From assembly GCA_002840845.1 (NCBI GenBank), contig PHCS01000008.1, positions 1 to 59,884 on the forward strand: a stretch of 59,884 nucleotides of DNA, written 5' to 3'. Each line of letters starts with the position of its first letter. Positions within the stretch are counted from its first letter, which is position 1. A program made the translations under genes and the position numbers. The notes under the pieces are model-generated. The model saw only the letters and a list, made by a program, of their open reading frames with translations. It was not told the DNA's origin and made no database searches. Below are positions 37,977 to 46,124 of the stretch, piece by piece. The stretch comes from Betaproteobacteria bacterium HGW-Betaproteobacteria-14. GTDB lineage: Bacteria; Pseudomonadota; Gammaproteobacteria; Burkholderiales; Rhodocyclaceae.

Positions 37977-38129
37977 GACCCTCTACCCCCTTATGGATTT
38001 CTCAAAGAGACACAGTTTGACGTGGCAAACAAACAGGGAAATCGAGCATGAGACTTGCATACAATATACCCGATTTGAAAGAGGACTAATAATATTGGCA
38101 TATTTGTCGAGAGTCCCTAGGTCTGGAAT

Positions 38130-38285
38130 GGCCGAAGAGCGGTAGTTTGTTTGGGCAGCAATCGACTACCTGGGGTTGATAGCACTCAATCGCCGTATCC
38201 CAGCGACTGACTTTCCCCGGCCCGTTGCGACGGCGGGGTCTGCGCGGCTTCTGGATTCCCGCCTTCGCGGGAATGACGGTTGAGG
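38130..38285 (-). repeat. Long inverted repeat flanking the hydrolase island, right copy
   Basis: Reverse complement of 35631-35787 with scattered mismatches. It and the left copy enclose 2.3 kb with the two low-GC hydrolase genes. Confidence 0.85.
38191..38214 (-). repeat. Bipartite motif copy 11
   Basis: AAAGTCAG, ten bases, ACGGCG on the minus strand, inside the right long inverted repeat. Confidence 0.8.
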
Positions 38286-38317
38286 CTGAGGAGCGGCGTC
38301 CTGCTACAACTGAACTA

Positions 38318-38341
38318 AAAGTCAGCCCCCACAACACGGCG
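38318..38341 (+). repeat. Bipartite motif copy 12
   Basis: AAAGTCAG, ten bases, ACGGCG, between the island and the methionine gamma-lyase gene. Confidence 0.8.
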
Positions 38342-38362
38342 GCATGGCCGCGCCCACTGCGC

Positions 38363-39559
38363 TCACGCGGTGTCCAGCGCCTGCCGCACGTCGTCGAGCA
38401 GGTCCTCGGGGTCTTCGAGGCCGGCCGAAATCCGCACCAGGCCTTCGCCGATCAGGTGTGCGCGCCGCTCCTCGGGCGTGTAGAAGGAGTGCGTCATGCT
38501 GGCGGGGTGCTGCGCCAGGCTTTCGGCGTCGCCCAGGCTGACGGCGCGGGTGATGAGCTGCAGCGCATTCATGAAGCGGCGCCCCGCTTCGATGCCGCCC
38601 TTGAGTTCAAAGGCCACCATGCCGCCGGGCAGCTTCATCTGCCGGCGCGCGAGTTCGCGCTGCGGGAAGGTGTCGAGTCCCGGGTAGTGGCAGACGTCGA
38701 CCTTGTCGTGGCCCGCCAGGCATTCGGCGATGGCCTGCGCGTTGCTGCTGTGGCGCGCCATGCGCAGCGCCAGCGTCTTCAGGCCGCGCAGGACGAGGAA
38801 GGCGTCCTGCGAGGACATCACCGCGCCGGTCATGTCCTTGATGCCGTAGAAGCGCACCTGGTCGAGCGATTCCTTCGGGCCGACGATGGCGCCGGCGATC
38901 AGGTCGCCGTGGCCGCCGAGGTACTTGGTTGCGGAATGCACGACGTAGTCGGCGCCGAGCGCGAGCGGGCGCTGCAGGTAGGGGGTGCAGTAGGTGTTGT
39001 CCACCACCACTTTCGCGCCGTGGCGATGGGCGATGGCGGCAATCGCCGCGATGTCCACCAGCCGCATGTTGGGGTTGGCTGGCGATTCGAAAAACACCAC
39101 TTTGGTCTGCGCGCCGATGGCGGCTTCCAGGTTGGCCGGCTGCGTCATGTCGACGTGGGTGATCTTCACGCCGAACTTGGCCAGGCCGTGGTTGAAGTAG
39201 CCGAAGGTGCAGCCGTAGAGCGTCTTGTCGGCGATGACCTCGTCGCCCGGCGACAGCAGGGTCCACATCAGCGAGGTGGTGGCGCCCATGCCGGAGGCGG
39301 TGACCAGCGCCGCCTCGCCGCCTTCCAGGTCGGCAATGCGGCTCTCCAGCAGGCAGGTGGTCGGGTTGCCGACGCGGGAGTAAACGAAGCCGGCCTGCTC
39401 GCCGGCGAAGCGCGCGCTGCCGTCCTCCACCGTGGGAAAGGCGAAGGTCGAGCTCAGGTAGAGCGGCGGATTGACGGCGCCGTGGCCTTCATAGGGATCG
39501 TAGCCGTGATGAATGGCCCGGGTGGAAAAGCCCTTGCCGGGCACCTTGGCTTGCGACAT
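38363..39559 (-). CDS. megL: Methionine gamma-lyase
   Basis: 398 residues. The sequence follows Pseudomonas putida methionine gamma-lyase closely across its length: [12 protein letters not shown] at the start, active-site Cys C117 in TLYGCTFG (the residue that distinguishes MGL from cystathionine lyases), [18 protein letters not shown]-Lys K212 in [11 protein letters not shown], and [18 protein letters not shown]. It cleaves methionine to methanethiol, ammonia and 2-oxobutyrate. 12 bases after the downstream-strand split-barrel gene, so the two may be cotranscribed with the regulator. Confidence 0.9.
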   Translation of the reverse strand: MSQAKVPGKGFSTRAIHHGYDPYEGHGAVNPPLYLSSTFAFPTVEDGSARFAGEQAGFVYSRVGNPTTCLLESRIADLEGGEAALVTASGMGATTSLMWTLLSPGDEVIADKTLYGCTFGYFNHGLAKFGVKITHVDMTQPANLEAAIGAQTKVVFFESPANPNMRLVDIAAIAAIAHRHGAKVVVDNTYCTPYLQRPLALGADYVVHSATKYLGGHGDLIAGAIVGPKESLDQVRFYGIKDMTGAVMSSQDAFLVLRGLKTLALRMARHSSNAQAIAECLAGHDKVDVCHYPGLDTFPQRELARRQMKLPGGMVAFELKGGIEAGRRFMNALQLITRAVSLGDAESLAQHPASMTHSFYTPEERRAHLIGEGLVRISAGLEDPEDLLDDVRQALDTA

Positions 39560-39571
39560 CGTTGCGTCTCC

Positions 39572-40033
39572 CTACTTGACGGGCATATGTTCGCGGTGCG
39601 CGAAGCCCAGCGTGTTGTCGATGAGGTAAATGTCGTCCGGCACGAGTTCGTACCAGCGGATCTTCTGCAGTGCCTCGAGGATCTTGCGCGGCACGCCGGC
39701 GCCGCCGCCGATGAGCGGGTAGCGCTGCTGGTAGAGGGCGCGCACGCGCGCCTCGTCTGCGGCGGCCACGGCGCGCACGCTGCCGGTGAGCTGAATGCCG
39801 CGGATGCCGGGCCAGTCGTCGTAGTCGCGCTGGATGGTGGCCGCAGCGCGCGGGTCGGCGGCGAGGCATTCGGCGTGGCGCGAGGTGGGCGAAGAGAGGA
39901 AGTAGAGGCGCAGATTGTCGTGGGCATAGAACACCGCCGCCGCCCAGGGGCCTTGCGGGCCGGCGGTCGACAACGTCATGACGTGGTGTTCGCCGAGGAA
40001 GGCGAGCACCTTCTCGCGCAGGGGAATGGTCAT
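39572..40033 (-). CDS. Pyridoxamine 5'-phosphate oxidase-family (split-barrel) protein
   Basis: 153 residues. HHVMTLSTAGPQGPWAAAVFYAHD, LYFLSSPTSRHAECLAADP and IQLTGSVRAV match the FMN-binding split-barrel fold of the YhbP/PNPOx family. Role unknown; flavin binding is inferred from fold. One base separates it from the stop of the phenol regulator, so it is likely translated with it. Confidence 0.8.
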   Translation of the reverse strand: MTIPLREKVLAFLGEHHVMTLSTAGPQGPWAAAVFYAHDNLRLYFLSSPTSRHAECLAADPRAAATIQRDYDDWPGIRGIQLTGSVRAVAAADEARVRALYQQRYPLIGGGAGVPRKILEALQKIRWYELVPDDIYLIDNTLGFAHREHMPVK

Positions 40034-40034
40034 C

Positions 40035-41789
40035 TCAGGCGGGTTCCCGGCTGCGGGGTTTTTTCGTCGACGCGGGCTTGGCCGCAGCCGGCTTGGCTGC
40101 CGCCTTGTCCGCCTCCTGCATGCGCTTCAGGCGGTAGGCGAGCTGCGGGCGGGTGACGCCGAGCAGGCGCGCGGCCGAGGAAAGATTCCCCTTGGCCTTG
40201 GCCACGGCCGCTTCCAGCAGCATGGATTCCACTTCGTCCAGCGTGAACACGCCGTTGAGCACCGACTCGCACAGCCTTTCCCCCGGCTGCCAGCCCTGGG
40301 CGAGCAGCGTGCCGTGGGCGTCAAGTCCCAGTTCGGCCGGCTCGCTGTCGCGCTCGGCGAGGAACAGGTGGTTCGCCTCGACGCGCGTGCCGTGCGGGGC
40401 GATGATCACGCTGCGCTCGATGACGTTCTGCAGTTCGCGGATGTTGCCGGGCCAGGTGTAGGAAAGCAGCGCGCGCTTGGCCTTGTCGGTGAAGCCGCGC
40501 AGCTTCTTGCCGTGCACGGCCGCGTATTTCTCCAGGAAGGCCTTCGACAGCGGCGAGATGTCCTCGTTGCGTTCGCGCAGCGGCGGGATGTAGATCTGGT
40601 AGGCATTGAGGCGGTAATACAGGTCGAGGCGGAATTTGCCGTCCTTGACCAGCCTGGACAGGTCGGCGTTGGTGGCGGCGACCACGCGCACGTCCACCTT
40701 GCGCGGCTTCTGGTCGCCGAGGCGCTCGATTTCGTGCTCCTGCAGCACGCGCAGCAGCTTGGCCTGCGCCGAGAGCGGCAAGTCGCCCACTTCGTCGAGG
40801 AACAGCGTGCCGCCATCGGCGCGCTCGAAACGGCCGGGGCGGGAGGACTGCGCGCCCGTGTAGGCGCCCTTTTCCACGCCGAAGAGCTCGGATTCGACCA
40901 GGTCGTGCGGGATCGCCGCGCAGTTCACCGCGACGAAGGCCGCGCCGGCGCGCGGGCCCATCTCGTGCAGGCAGCGCGCGAACACTTCCTTGCCGACGCC
41001 CGTCTCGCCGAGCAGCAGCACGGGAATCTGGCTGTCCGCGGCCTGCTTGAGCAAACCGTAGGCCTGGCGGAAGCCGGGCGAGACGCCGATCATGTGCTGG
41101 GGCAGGGTGTCCTTCTCGCCGATGGAGGAGCGCAGATGCGACACCTGGGTCTGCAGGTCGATGATCTGGTCGGCGATGGATTCCGGATTGAAGAAGCGCA
41201 TGTGCGCATCGGCGTCCTCCCATTCCCCGATCGGTTTGCCGATGATGCGGCAATTCTCGTGTCCGGCGCCGACGCACTCGACCTCCTTGTAGAGGATGCG
41301 CTGCCCCATGAAGGCCGAGGTGTAGCCCGAGGCGTAGCCGATCTGCGTCCAGCACACCGGCTCGTGGTGGATGCCGAAGTAATGGCGGTGCCACTGCCCC
41401 TCCCAGGAGTTCTCCCAGAGGAATTCGCCGTAGAACTTGCCGCGCGGCCGGTCCATCTCCAGGCGGATCGGCGTCACGCGCACGATGCCTTCCAGGGTGT
41501 GCAGCTTCGGCCCGGTCATGAAGGCTTCCATGTCGTCGGTGCTCTGCGCGTGCTTGCGCGCCAGTTCCGCATCGCGCGCGCCGGAGGCGTAGCCCATGCG
41601 CGTGAGCAGGCCGCGCGCGCGGTCCATGCCGAGGGTGTCGATGAGTTCCTTGCGCAGCAGCGCCTGCGCCTCCGCATGCACCAGCAGCATGCGGTTCTCG
41701 TGCAGCCAGATCTGGCCGGTCTCGGCGCAGAAGCGGACGTGGGATCTTAGGTCGTCGGCTTCCTTGGCGACGGATGTCAGTTTGCGCAT
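40035..41789 (-). CDS. Sigma-54-dependent phenol-sensing activator (DmpR/MopR/XylR family)
   Basis: 584 residues. The N-terminal effector domain keeps the phenol-pocket residues of MopR with a constant offset of nine: H97 (GPKLHTLEG) and W125 (EFLWENSW), and the zinc ligands C146 (PVCW), E169, C172 and C180 ([13 protein letters not shown]). A V4R region is followed by an AAA+ domain with [14 protein letters not shown] (variant of GAFTGA) and [10 protein letters not shown], and a Fis-type helix-turn-helix ([20 protein letters not shown]) before a Lys/Ala tail. GGAGGAAGCCA precedes the ATG. It faces the phenol operon and should activate its sigma-54 promoter when phenol binds. Confidence 0.94.
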   Translation of the reverse strand: MRKLTSVAKEADDLRSHVRFCAETGQIWLHENRMLLVHAEAQALLRKELIDTLGMDRARGLLTRMGYASGARDAELARKHAQSTDDMEAFMTGPKLHTLEGIVRVTPIRLEMDRPRGKFYGEFLWENSWEGQWHRHYFGIHHEPVCWTQIGYASGYTSAFMGQRILYKEVECVGAGHENCRIIGKPIGEWEDADAHMRFFNPESIADQIIDLQTQVSHLRSSIGEKDTLPQHMIGVSPGFRQAYGLLKQAADSQIPVLLLGETGVGKEVFARCLHEMGPRAGAAFVAVNCAAIPHDLVESELFGVEKGAYTGAQSSRPGRFERADGGTLFLDEVGDLPLSAQAKLLRVLQEHEIERLGDQKPRKVDVRVVAATNADLSRLVKDGKFRLDLYYRLNAYQIYIPPLRERNEDISPLSKAFLEKYAAVHGKKLRGFTDKAKRALLSYTWPGNIRELQNVIERSVIIAPHGTRVEANHLFLAERDSEPAELGLDAHGTLLAQGWQPGERLCESVLNGVFTLDEVESMLLEAAVAKAKGNLSSAARLLGVTRPQLAYRLKRMQEADKAAAKPAAAKPASTKKPRSREPA

Positions 41790-41866
41790 TGGCTTCCTCC
41801 TTCCATTGCGGCCGCGCCATTTGTTATCAAATGGTGAAGTGGCGCTTGCCGGGTTTTCCTGCGGTT

Positions 41867-41893
41867 CGGCTCAAACCGCATAGGTTTGAGCCG
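41867..41893. promoter_or_regulatory. Perfect inverted repeat, candidate activator site
   Basis: CGGCTCAAACC and GGTTTGAGCCG, 11-bp arms, around GCATA. No T run on either side, so not a good terminator. It lies about 200 bases upstream of the ppsA promoter and 78 bases upstream of the regulator start; binding by the regulator or another dimeric protein is possible. Confidence 0.5.
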
Positions 41894-42090
41894 GAAATTC
41901 ATCAATTCATCAAATTGTAGGCGCAACTTTGGCAAAACCTCATCAAATCATCAAGCGCTGTGTGGCTATAACGCTTGAATCCTGGTGTTGCGTTGCAATG
42001 TCGGGCGGCTGTTTCATCCCTGCTATTGCGCCCATCCCCCATTCAAACGCTGGATGAACCCATCACTCCATCCGCATGTTGCGTCGCACA

Positions 42091-42105
42091 TGGCACGTCA
42101 CTTGC
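42091..42105 (+). promoter_or_regulatory. Sigma-54 promoter of the phenol operon
   Basis: TGGCAC (42091-42096), five bases, TTGC (42102-42105): both invariant GG and GC dinucleotides in the right spacing. Transcription would begin near 42116, leaving about 90 bases of leader before ppsA. Confidence 0.9.
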
Positions 42106-42205
42106 GATAGAGCCTCCCACATTGCCGGCGCACAAAGCATGCCCGGTGAAAGAGAGTCAAAGAAGGTTCGTATCTAAACGATCACAGACTGGAGGAGTAG
42201 ACGCC

Positions 42206-44041
42206 ATGAAGTTTCCCGTTCCGCACGACGTGAAAGCCAAGACAATTCCCGGCACCGAAGGCTGGGAGCGCATGTATCCGTACCAGTACCAGTTCGTCAC
42301 CGACGATCCCGTACGCAACCAGTACGAGAAAGAGACATTCTGGTTCTACGACGGCCTGCACTATCCCGAGCCGCTGTATCCCTTCGACACCATCTGGGAC
42401 GAGGCCTGGTTCCTCGCCCTGTCGCAGTACAACAACCGCATCTTCATGGTGCCGCCGGTGCGCGGCGTCGATCACCGCATGATCAACGGCTATGTCTACA
42501 TCTCGCCGGTGCCGGTGAAGAATCCGGAAGAGATCGGCAGCCGCGTGCCGCATTTCATGGAGCGCGCCGGCCACTACTACAAGAACTGGGACGCGCTCGA
42601 AGCCAAGTGGAAGGTGAAGATGGAAGCCACCATCCGCGAACTCGAGGCGATCGAGATCCCGAAGCTGGCCGACATGGAAGACATTTCCGTGGTCATGGAT
42701 GCGCTCGGCGAATCGAAGGGCTACCACCTGCTGAAGAACTACGATGACCTGATCAACCTCGGCATCAAGTGCTGGCAGTACCACTTCGAGTTCCTCAACC
42801 TCGGCTATGCCGCCTACGTCTTCTTCCTCGACTTCGTGCAGAAGCTCTTCCCGAGCATCCCGGCGCAGCGCGTGACGCAGATGATCTCCGGCATCGACGT
42901 CATCATGTACCGTCCCGACGAGGAGCTGAAAGGGCTCGCCAAGAAGGCCATCGAGCTGGGCGTGGATGCGGCCGTCTGCTTCAGCGAGGAATGGACCGAA
43001 GTCGAGGCGGGGCTGAAGAAGCTGCCCAAGGGCGTCGAGTGGCTGACCTCGCTCAACCTGTCGCGCGAGCCGTGGTTCAACGTGTCCACCGGCACCGGCT
43101 GGTTCCACCACGACCGCTCCTGGAACGACCAGATGAACGTGCCGCTGTCCGGCATCCAGACCTACATCGGCAAACTCAAGCAGGGCGTGAGCATCGAGCG
43201 CCCGACCGAGAAAGTCTGCGCCGAGCGCGACCGCATCACCGCCGAGTACCGCGGCCTGATCGAGAAGGAAGAGGACCGCAAGCAGTTCGACGAGCTGCTC
43301 GGCTGCGCCAAGACGGTGTTCCCTTACGTCGAGAACCACCTGTTCTACGTCGAGCACTGGTTCCACTCGGTGTTCTGGAACAAGATGCGCGAAGTCGGCG
43401 CCATCCTCGCCGAGCACGGCATCATCAAGGACGTCGAGGATGTCTGGCTGCTGCGCCGCGACGAGATCAAGCAGGCGCTGTGGGACGTCGTCACCGCCTG
43501 GGCCACCGGCGTCACCCCGCGCGGCTCGATGACCTGGCCGAAGGAAGTCGAGTGGCGCAAGGGCGTCATGGCGAAGTTCAAGGAGTGGAATGCGCCCCCG
43601 GCCATCGGCACCGCGCCGGAGGTGATCCAGGAGCCCTTCACCATCGTCCTGTGGGGCGTCACCAACACCTCGCTGGCCGACTGGGCCGCGGTGGCGGATA
43701 TCAAGGATCCGTCCACGGTCAAGGACTTCAAGGGCTTCGCCGGCAGTCCCGGCATCGTCGAGGGCAAGGCGCGCGTCTGCCGCACGGTGGATGACATCCG
43801 CCAGCTGCAGGAGGGCGAGATTCTTGTCGCACCGACCACGTCGCCGTCCTGGGCGCCGGCCTTCGCCAAGATCAAGGCCTGCGTCACGGATGTCGGCGGC
43901 GTCATGAGCCATGCGGCGATCGTCTGCCGCGAGTACGGCATGCCGGCGGTGGTCGGCACCGGCCACGCGACCAAGATCATCCAGACGGGCATGATGATCC
44001 GGGTCGACGGCTCCACCGGCGCCATTTCGATCTCGCGTTGA
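42206..44041 (+). CDS. ppsA: Phenylphosphate synthase, subunit 1 (phosphohistidine/swivelling subunit)
   Basis: 611 residues from ATG 42206 after CTGGAGGAG. The C-terminal part is the phosphohistidine domain of PEP synthase/PPDK (GGVMSHAAIVCREYGMPAVV) with the catalytic His at residue 569, the position reported as phosphorylated in the Thauera aromatica enzyme. The N-terminal 500 residues are specific to phenylphosphate synthases and should bind phenol. It receives the beta-phosphate from PpsB-bound ATP and passes it to phenol: phenol + ATP + water to phenylphosphate + AMP + phosphate. First gene of the operon. Confidence 0.94.
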   Translation: MKFPVPHDVKAKTIPGTEGWERMYPYQYQFVTDDPVRNQYEKETFWFYDGLHYPEPLYPFDTIWDEAWFLALSQYNNRIFMVPPVRGVDHRMINGYVYISPVPVKNPEEIGSRVPHFMERAGHYYKNWDALEAKWKVKMEATIRELEAIEIPKLADMEDISVVMDALGESKGYHLLKNYDDLINLGIKCWQYHFEFLNLGYAAYVFFLDFVQKLFPSIPAQRVTQMISGIDVIMYRPDEELKGLAKKAIELGVDAAVCFSEEWTEVEAGLKKLPKGVEWLTSLNLSREPWFNVSTGTGWFHHDRSWNDQMNVPLSGIQTYIGKLKQGVSIERPTEKVCAERDRITAEYRGLIEKEEDRKQFDELLGCAKTVFPYVENHLFYVEHWFHSVFWNKMREVGAILAEHGIIKDVEDVWLLRRDEIKQALWDVVTAWATGVTPRGSMTWPKEVEWRKGVMAKFKEWNAPPAIGTAPEVIQEPFTIVLWGVTNTSLADWAAVADIKDPSTVKDFKGFAGSPGIVEGKARVCRTVDDIRQLQEGEILVAPTTSPSWAPAFAKIKACVTDVGGVMSHAAIVCREYGMPAVVGTGHATKIIQTGMMIRVDGSTGAISISR

Positions 44042-44051
44042 TATGAAACAG

Positions 44052-44088
44052 CCCCCACGCTCACTGCGTTCGCTGCCCCCCGTGGGGG
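44052..44088 (+). repeat. GC-rich hairpin between ppsA and ppsB
   Basis: CCCCCACG (44052-44059) and CGTGGGGG (44081-44088) form an 8-bp stem in the 87-base gap. The following CAGGCCTCTCTTGGGGCGGC resembles sequence often seen with such hairpins in betaproteobacterial intergenic repeats. Could lower or stabilise downstream expression. Confidence 0.55.
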
Positions 44089-44128
44089 CGCAGGCCTCTC
44101 TTGGGGCGGCCCGGCGGGAGGCCTGGCA

Positions 44129-45265
44129 ATGACGCAAGCAGCAAAATCAGTAGCGATTGGCATGAATTCCGGGGCCGAGAAGTCTGCGGCCCCGGAGTTG
44201 TGCTGGTTCGAAGAAGTGTGCAAGGAGGATGTCGCGCTGGTCGGCGGCAAGTGCTCGTCGCTGGGCGAGCTCATCAACGCCGGCGTGCGCGTGCCGCCGG
44301 GCTTCGCCCTGACCACCCACGGCTACGCGCGCTTCATGCGCGACGCCGGGGTGAGCGGGGAGATTCCGGGCATGCTCGAAGGGCGCAGCCACGACGATCT
44401 CGAGCAGCTGGAAGCAGCCAGCAAGGCGATCCGCGAGATGATCGAGGAGCATTCCTTCGCCTGGGAACTGGAAGACGCCGTCGCCGAGTACTACCGCAAG
44501 CTCTCCGTGCGCTGCATGGTGCCGGCGGTGCCGGTGGCGGTGCGCTCCAGCGCCACCGCCGAGGATTTGCCCGGCGCGAGTTTCGCCGGGCAGCAGGACA
44601 CCTACCTGTGGATCCGCGGCGTGGACGATCTGCTGCTGCACGCCCGCCGCTGCATCTCCAGCCTGTTTACGGCACGGGCCATCGCCTACCGCATCCGCAT
44701 GGGCTTCCCGCACGAAGACGTCGCGCTCTCCGTCGGCTTCCAGAAGATGGCCAACTCCTATACCGCCGGGGTGATGTTCACCATGAACCCGGCCAACGGC
44801 GACCGCTCCGTCATTGCCATCGACTCCAATTTCGGCTTCGGCGAGTCGGTGGTGTCGGGCGAAGTGACGCCCGACCACTTCGTGGTCAACAAGGTCGCCC
44901 TCGACATTCTCGAGCGCACCATCTGCAGCAAGGAAATCACCTACACGGTGGATGCCAAGACGCAAAAGTCGGTGAAGATCGAGACGCCCTACGAGCGGCA
45001 GAACGTGCAGTCCCTCATCGACGAGGAAATCATCGAGCTGGCGCGCATGGGCAAGGCCATCGAGAAGCACTACGGCCGGCCGATGGACATCGAATGGGCG
45101 GTGGACAAGGACCTACCCGCCGGCGGCAATATTTTCATCCTGCAGGCGCGGCCCGAAACCGTGTGGAGCGCCAAGCGCGAGGCCGATGCCGCCGCCGCGC
45201 CGAAGGCGACTTCGGCGATGGACTACATCCTCTCCAGCCTGCTGACCGGCAAGAAGGTTTCTTAG
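44129..45265 (+). CDS. ppsB: Phenylphosphate synthase, subunit 2 (ATP-grasp subunit)
   Basis: 378 residues; GGGAGG precedes ATG 44129. Corresponds to the N-terminal ATP-binding domain of PEP synthase: LVGGKCSSLGELINAGVRVPPGFAL, VAVRSSATAEDLPGASFAGQQDTYL, and metal/ATP residues in DIEWAVDKD and ILQARPETVW. The swivelling His domain is absent because it resides in PpsA. Together they split a normally single PEP-synthase polypeptide into two subunits. Required for phenol phosphorylation with PpsA. Confidence 0.93.
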   Translation: MTQAAKSVAIGMNSGAEKSAAPELCWFEEVCKEDVALVGGKCSSLGELINAGVRVPPGFALTTHGYARFMRDAGVSGEIPGMLEGRSHDDLEQLEAASKAIREMIEEHSFAWELEDAVAEYYRKLSVRCMVPAVPVAVRSSATAEDLPGASFAGQQDTYLWIRGVDDLLLHARRCISSLFTARAIAYRIRMGFPHEDVALSVGFQKMANSYTAGVMFTMNPANGDRSVIAIDSNFGFGESVVSGEVTPDHFVVNKVALDILERTICSKEITYTVDAKTQKSVKIETPYERQNVQSLIDEEIIELARMGKAIEKHYGRPMDIEWAVDKDLPAGGNIFILQARPETVWSAKREADAAAAPKATSAMDYILSSLLTGKKVS

Positions 45266-45305
45266 TAGGACTTTGAAATGACTAACAACATCAAGAGCAG
45301 CCATG

Positions 45306-45400
45306 TCATTCCCGCGGAAGCGGGAATCCATAGTGCCGATCAACGCGCACATGGGTCCCCGCTCCCCGCTTCAAGCATACGGGGACAAGCTTCGCGGGGA
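45306..45400. repeat. CATTCCCGC-family repeat between ppsB and ppsC
   Basis: TCATTCCCGCGGAAGCGGGA... at 45306-45330, with a degenerate, interrupted inverted partner (GGTCCCCGCT... to AAGCTTCGCGGGGACGA) ending near 45400. Fills most of the 158-base gap between ppsB and ppsC. Confidence 0.7.
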
Positions 45401-45423
45401 CGACGAATCATTAGGGGCTTCCC

Positions 45424-46104
45424 ATGATCGTACGCAACTGGATGCAGCAGAACCCGACGCTGGTGGACGGCAACACCCTGCTGTCGGAAGCCAAGCGGAT
45501 TCTTTCCGAACACAACCTGCAGGCCCTGCCCGTCATCGAGGGCGGCCGCCTGCGCGGCGTGATCACGCGGGCGCACTGCCTGCAGGCGGCGCATTTCGTC
45601 GCCCGCACGCAGAGCGCCGACGAATACAGCTTCTTCGCCAACCGCCTCAAGGTGAAGGACATCATGGTGCGCAATCCGGCGACGGTGAGCGCCACCGACA
45701 CCATGGAGGAGTGCCTTCGCCGCGGCCAGGACCTCGGCATCGCCCAGTTCCCCGTGCTGGACGGCGGACAGGTCGTCGGCGTGATCTCCTCGAAGGAGAT
45801 TTTTTCGCTCGCCGCCCACTTTCTCGGCGCCTGGGAGAAGCGCTGCGGCGTCACCCTCGGCCCGATGGAGATGAAACCGGGCACCATCGGCCGCATCGCC
45901 GACCTGGTGGAAGGCGCCGGCGCCGAAGTGCAGGCCATCTATCCGATCGCGCGCAGCGAGAGCGGCGGCAACGGCCACCCGCGCGAGCGCAAGGTCATCG
46001 TCCGTTTCCACGCGGCCGAATTGAAGAAAGTGGTGGCCGTGCTGGAGGCCGCCGGATTCCGCGTCATCGAGTCCGTCGATGCGCACTGCGAAGAACAACA
46101 CTGA
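45424..46104 (+). CDS. ppsC: Phenylphosphate synthase, subunit 3 (CBS-domain stimulatory subunit)
   Basis: 226 residues. Two CBS domains, MQQNPTLVDGNTLLSEAKRIL...LPVIEGGRLRGVITR and VRNPATVSATDTMEECLR...FPVLDGGQVVGVISS, followed by a C-terminal ACT-like region (KVIVRFHAAELKKVVAVLEAAG). In Thauera the third subunit stimulates PpsAB several-fold. The ACT-like tail could sense a small molecule; this is inference. Normal length (24 kDa). Confidence 0.92.
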   Translation: MIVRNWMQQNPTLVDGNTLLSEAKRILSEHNLQALPVIEGGRLRGVITRAHCLQAAHFVARTQSADEYSFFANRLKVKDIMVRNPATVSATDTMEECLRRGQDLGIAQFPVLDGGQVVGVISSKEIFSLAAHFLGAWEKRCGVTLGPMEMKPGTIGRIADLVEGAGAEVQAIYPIARSESGGNGHPRERKVIVRFHAAELKKVVAVLEAAGFRVIESVDAHCEEQH

Positions 46105-46124
46105 CCCACAGGAGACCCGAGCAA

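Larger units (their letters stand above)
37977..38362. other. Gene-free gap, right of the hydrolase island
   Basis: No gene seen. Holds about 150 bases of low-GC DNA, the right long inverted repeat (38130-38285), a CATTCCCGC unit and two AAAGTCAG motif copies before the end of the methionine gamma-lyase gene. Confidence 0.6.
41790..42205. promoter_or_regulatory. Divergent regulatory region between phenol regulator and ppsA
   Basis: 416 bases without a gene. Besides the inverted repeat (41867-41893) and sigma-54 promoter described separately, it contains clustered TCATCAA words in two pairs (near 41899-41914 and 41941-41956) and TTATCAAATG near 41824. The repeated words lie 130-200 bases upstream of the promoter, a normal distance for activator sites, but they do not match the known XylR/DmpR consensus, so the assignment is open. 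Confidence 0.6.

Noticed and set aside
38225..40156. A 643-residue plus-strand frame over the methionine gamma-lyase gene
   Set aside because: Antisense to a strongly recognised enzyme.
42182..44137. A 651-residue minus-strand frame over ppsA
   Set aside because: Shadow of ppsA, whose His569 and length match known proteins.
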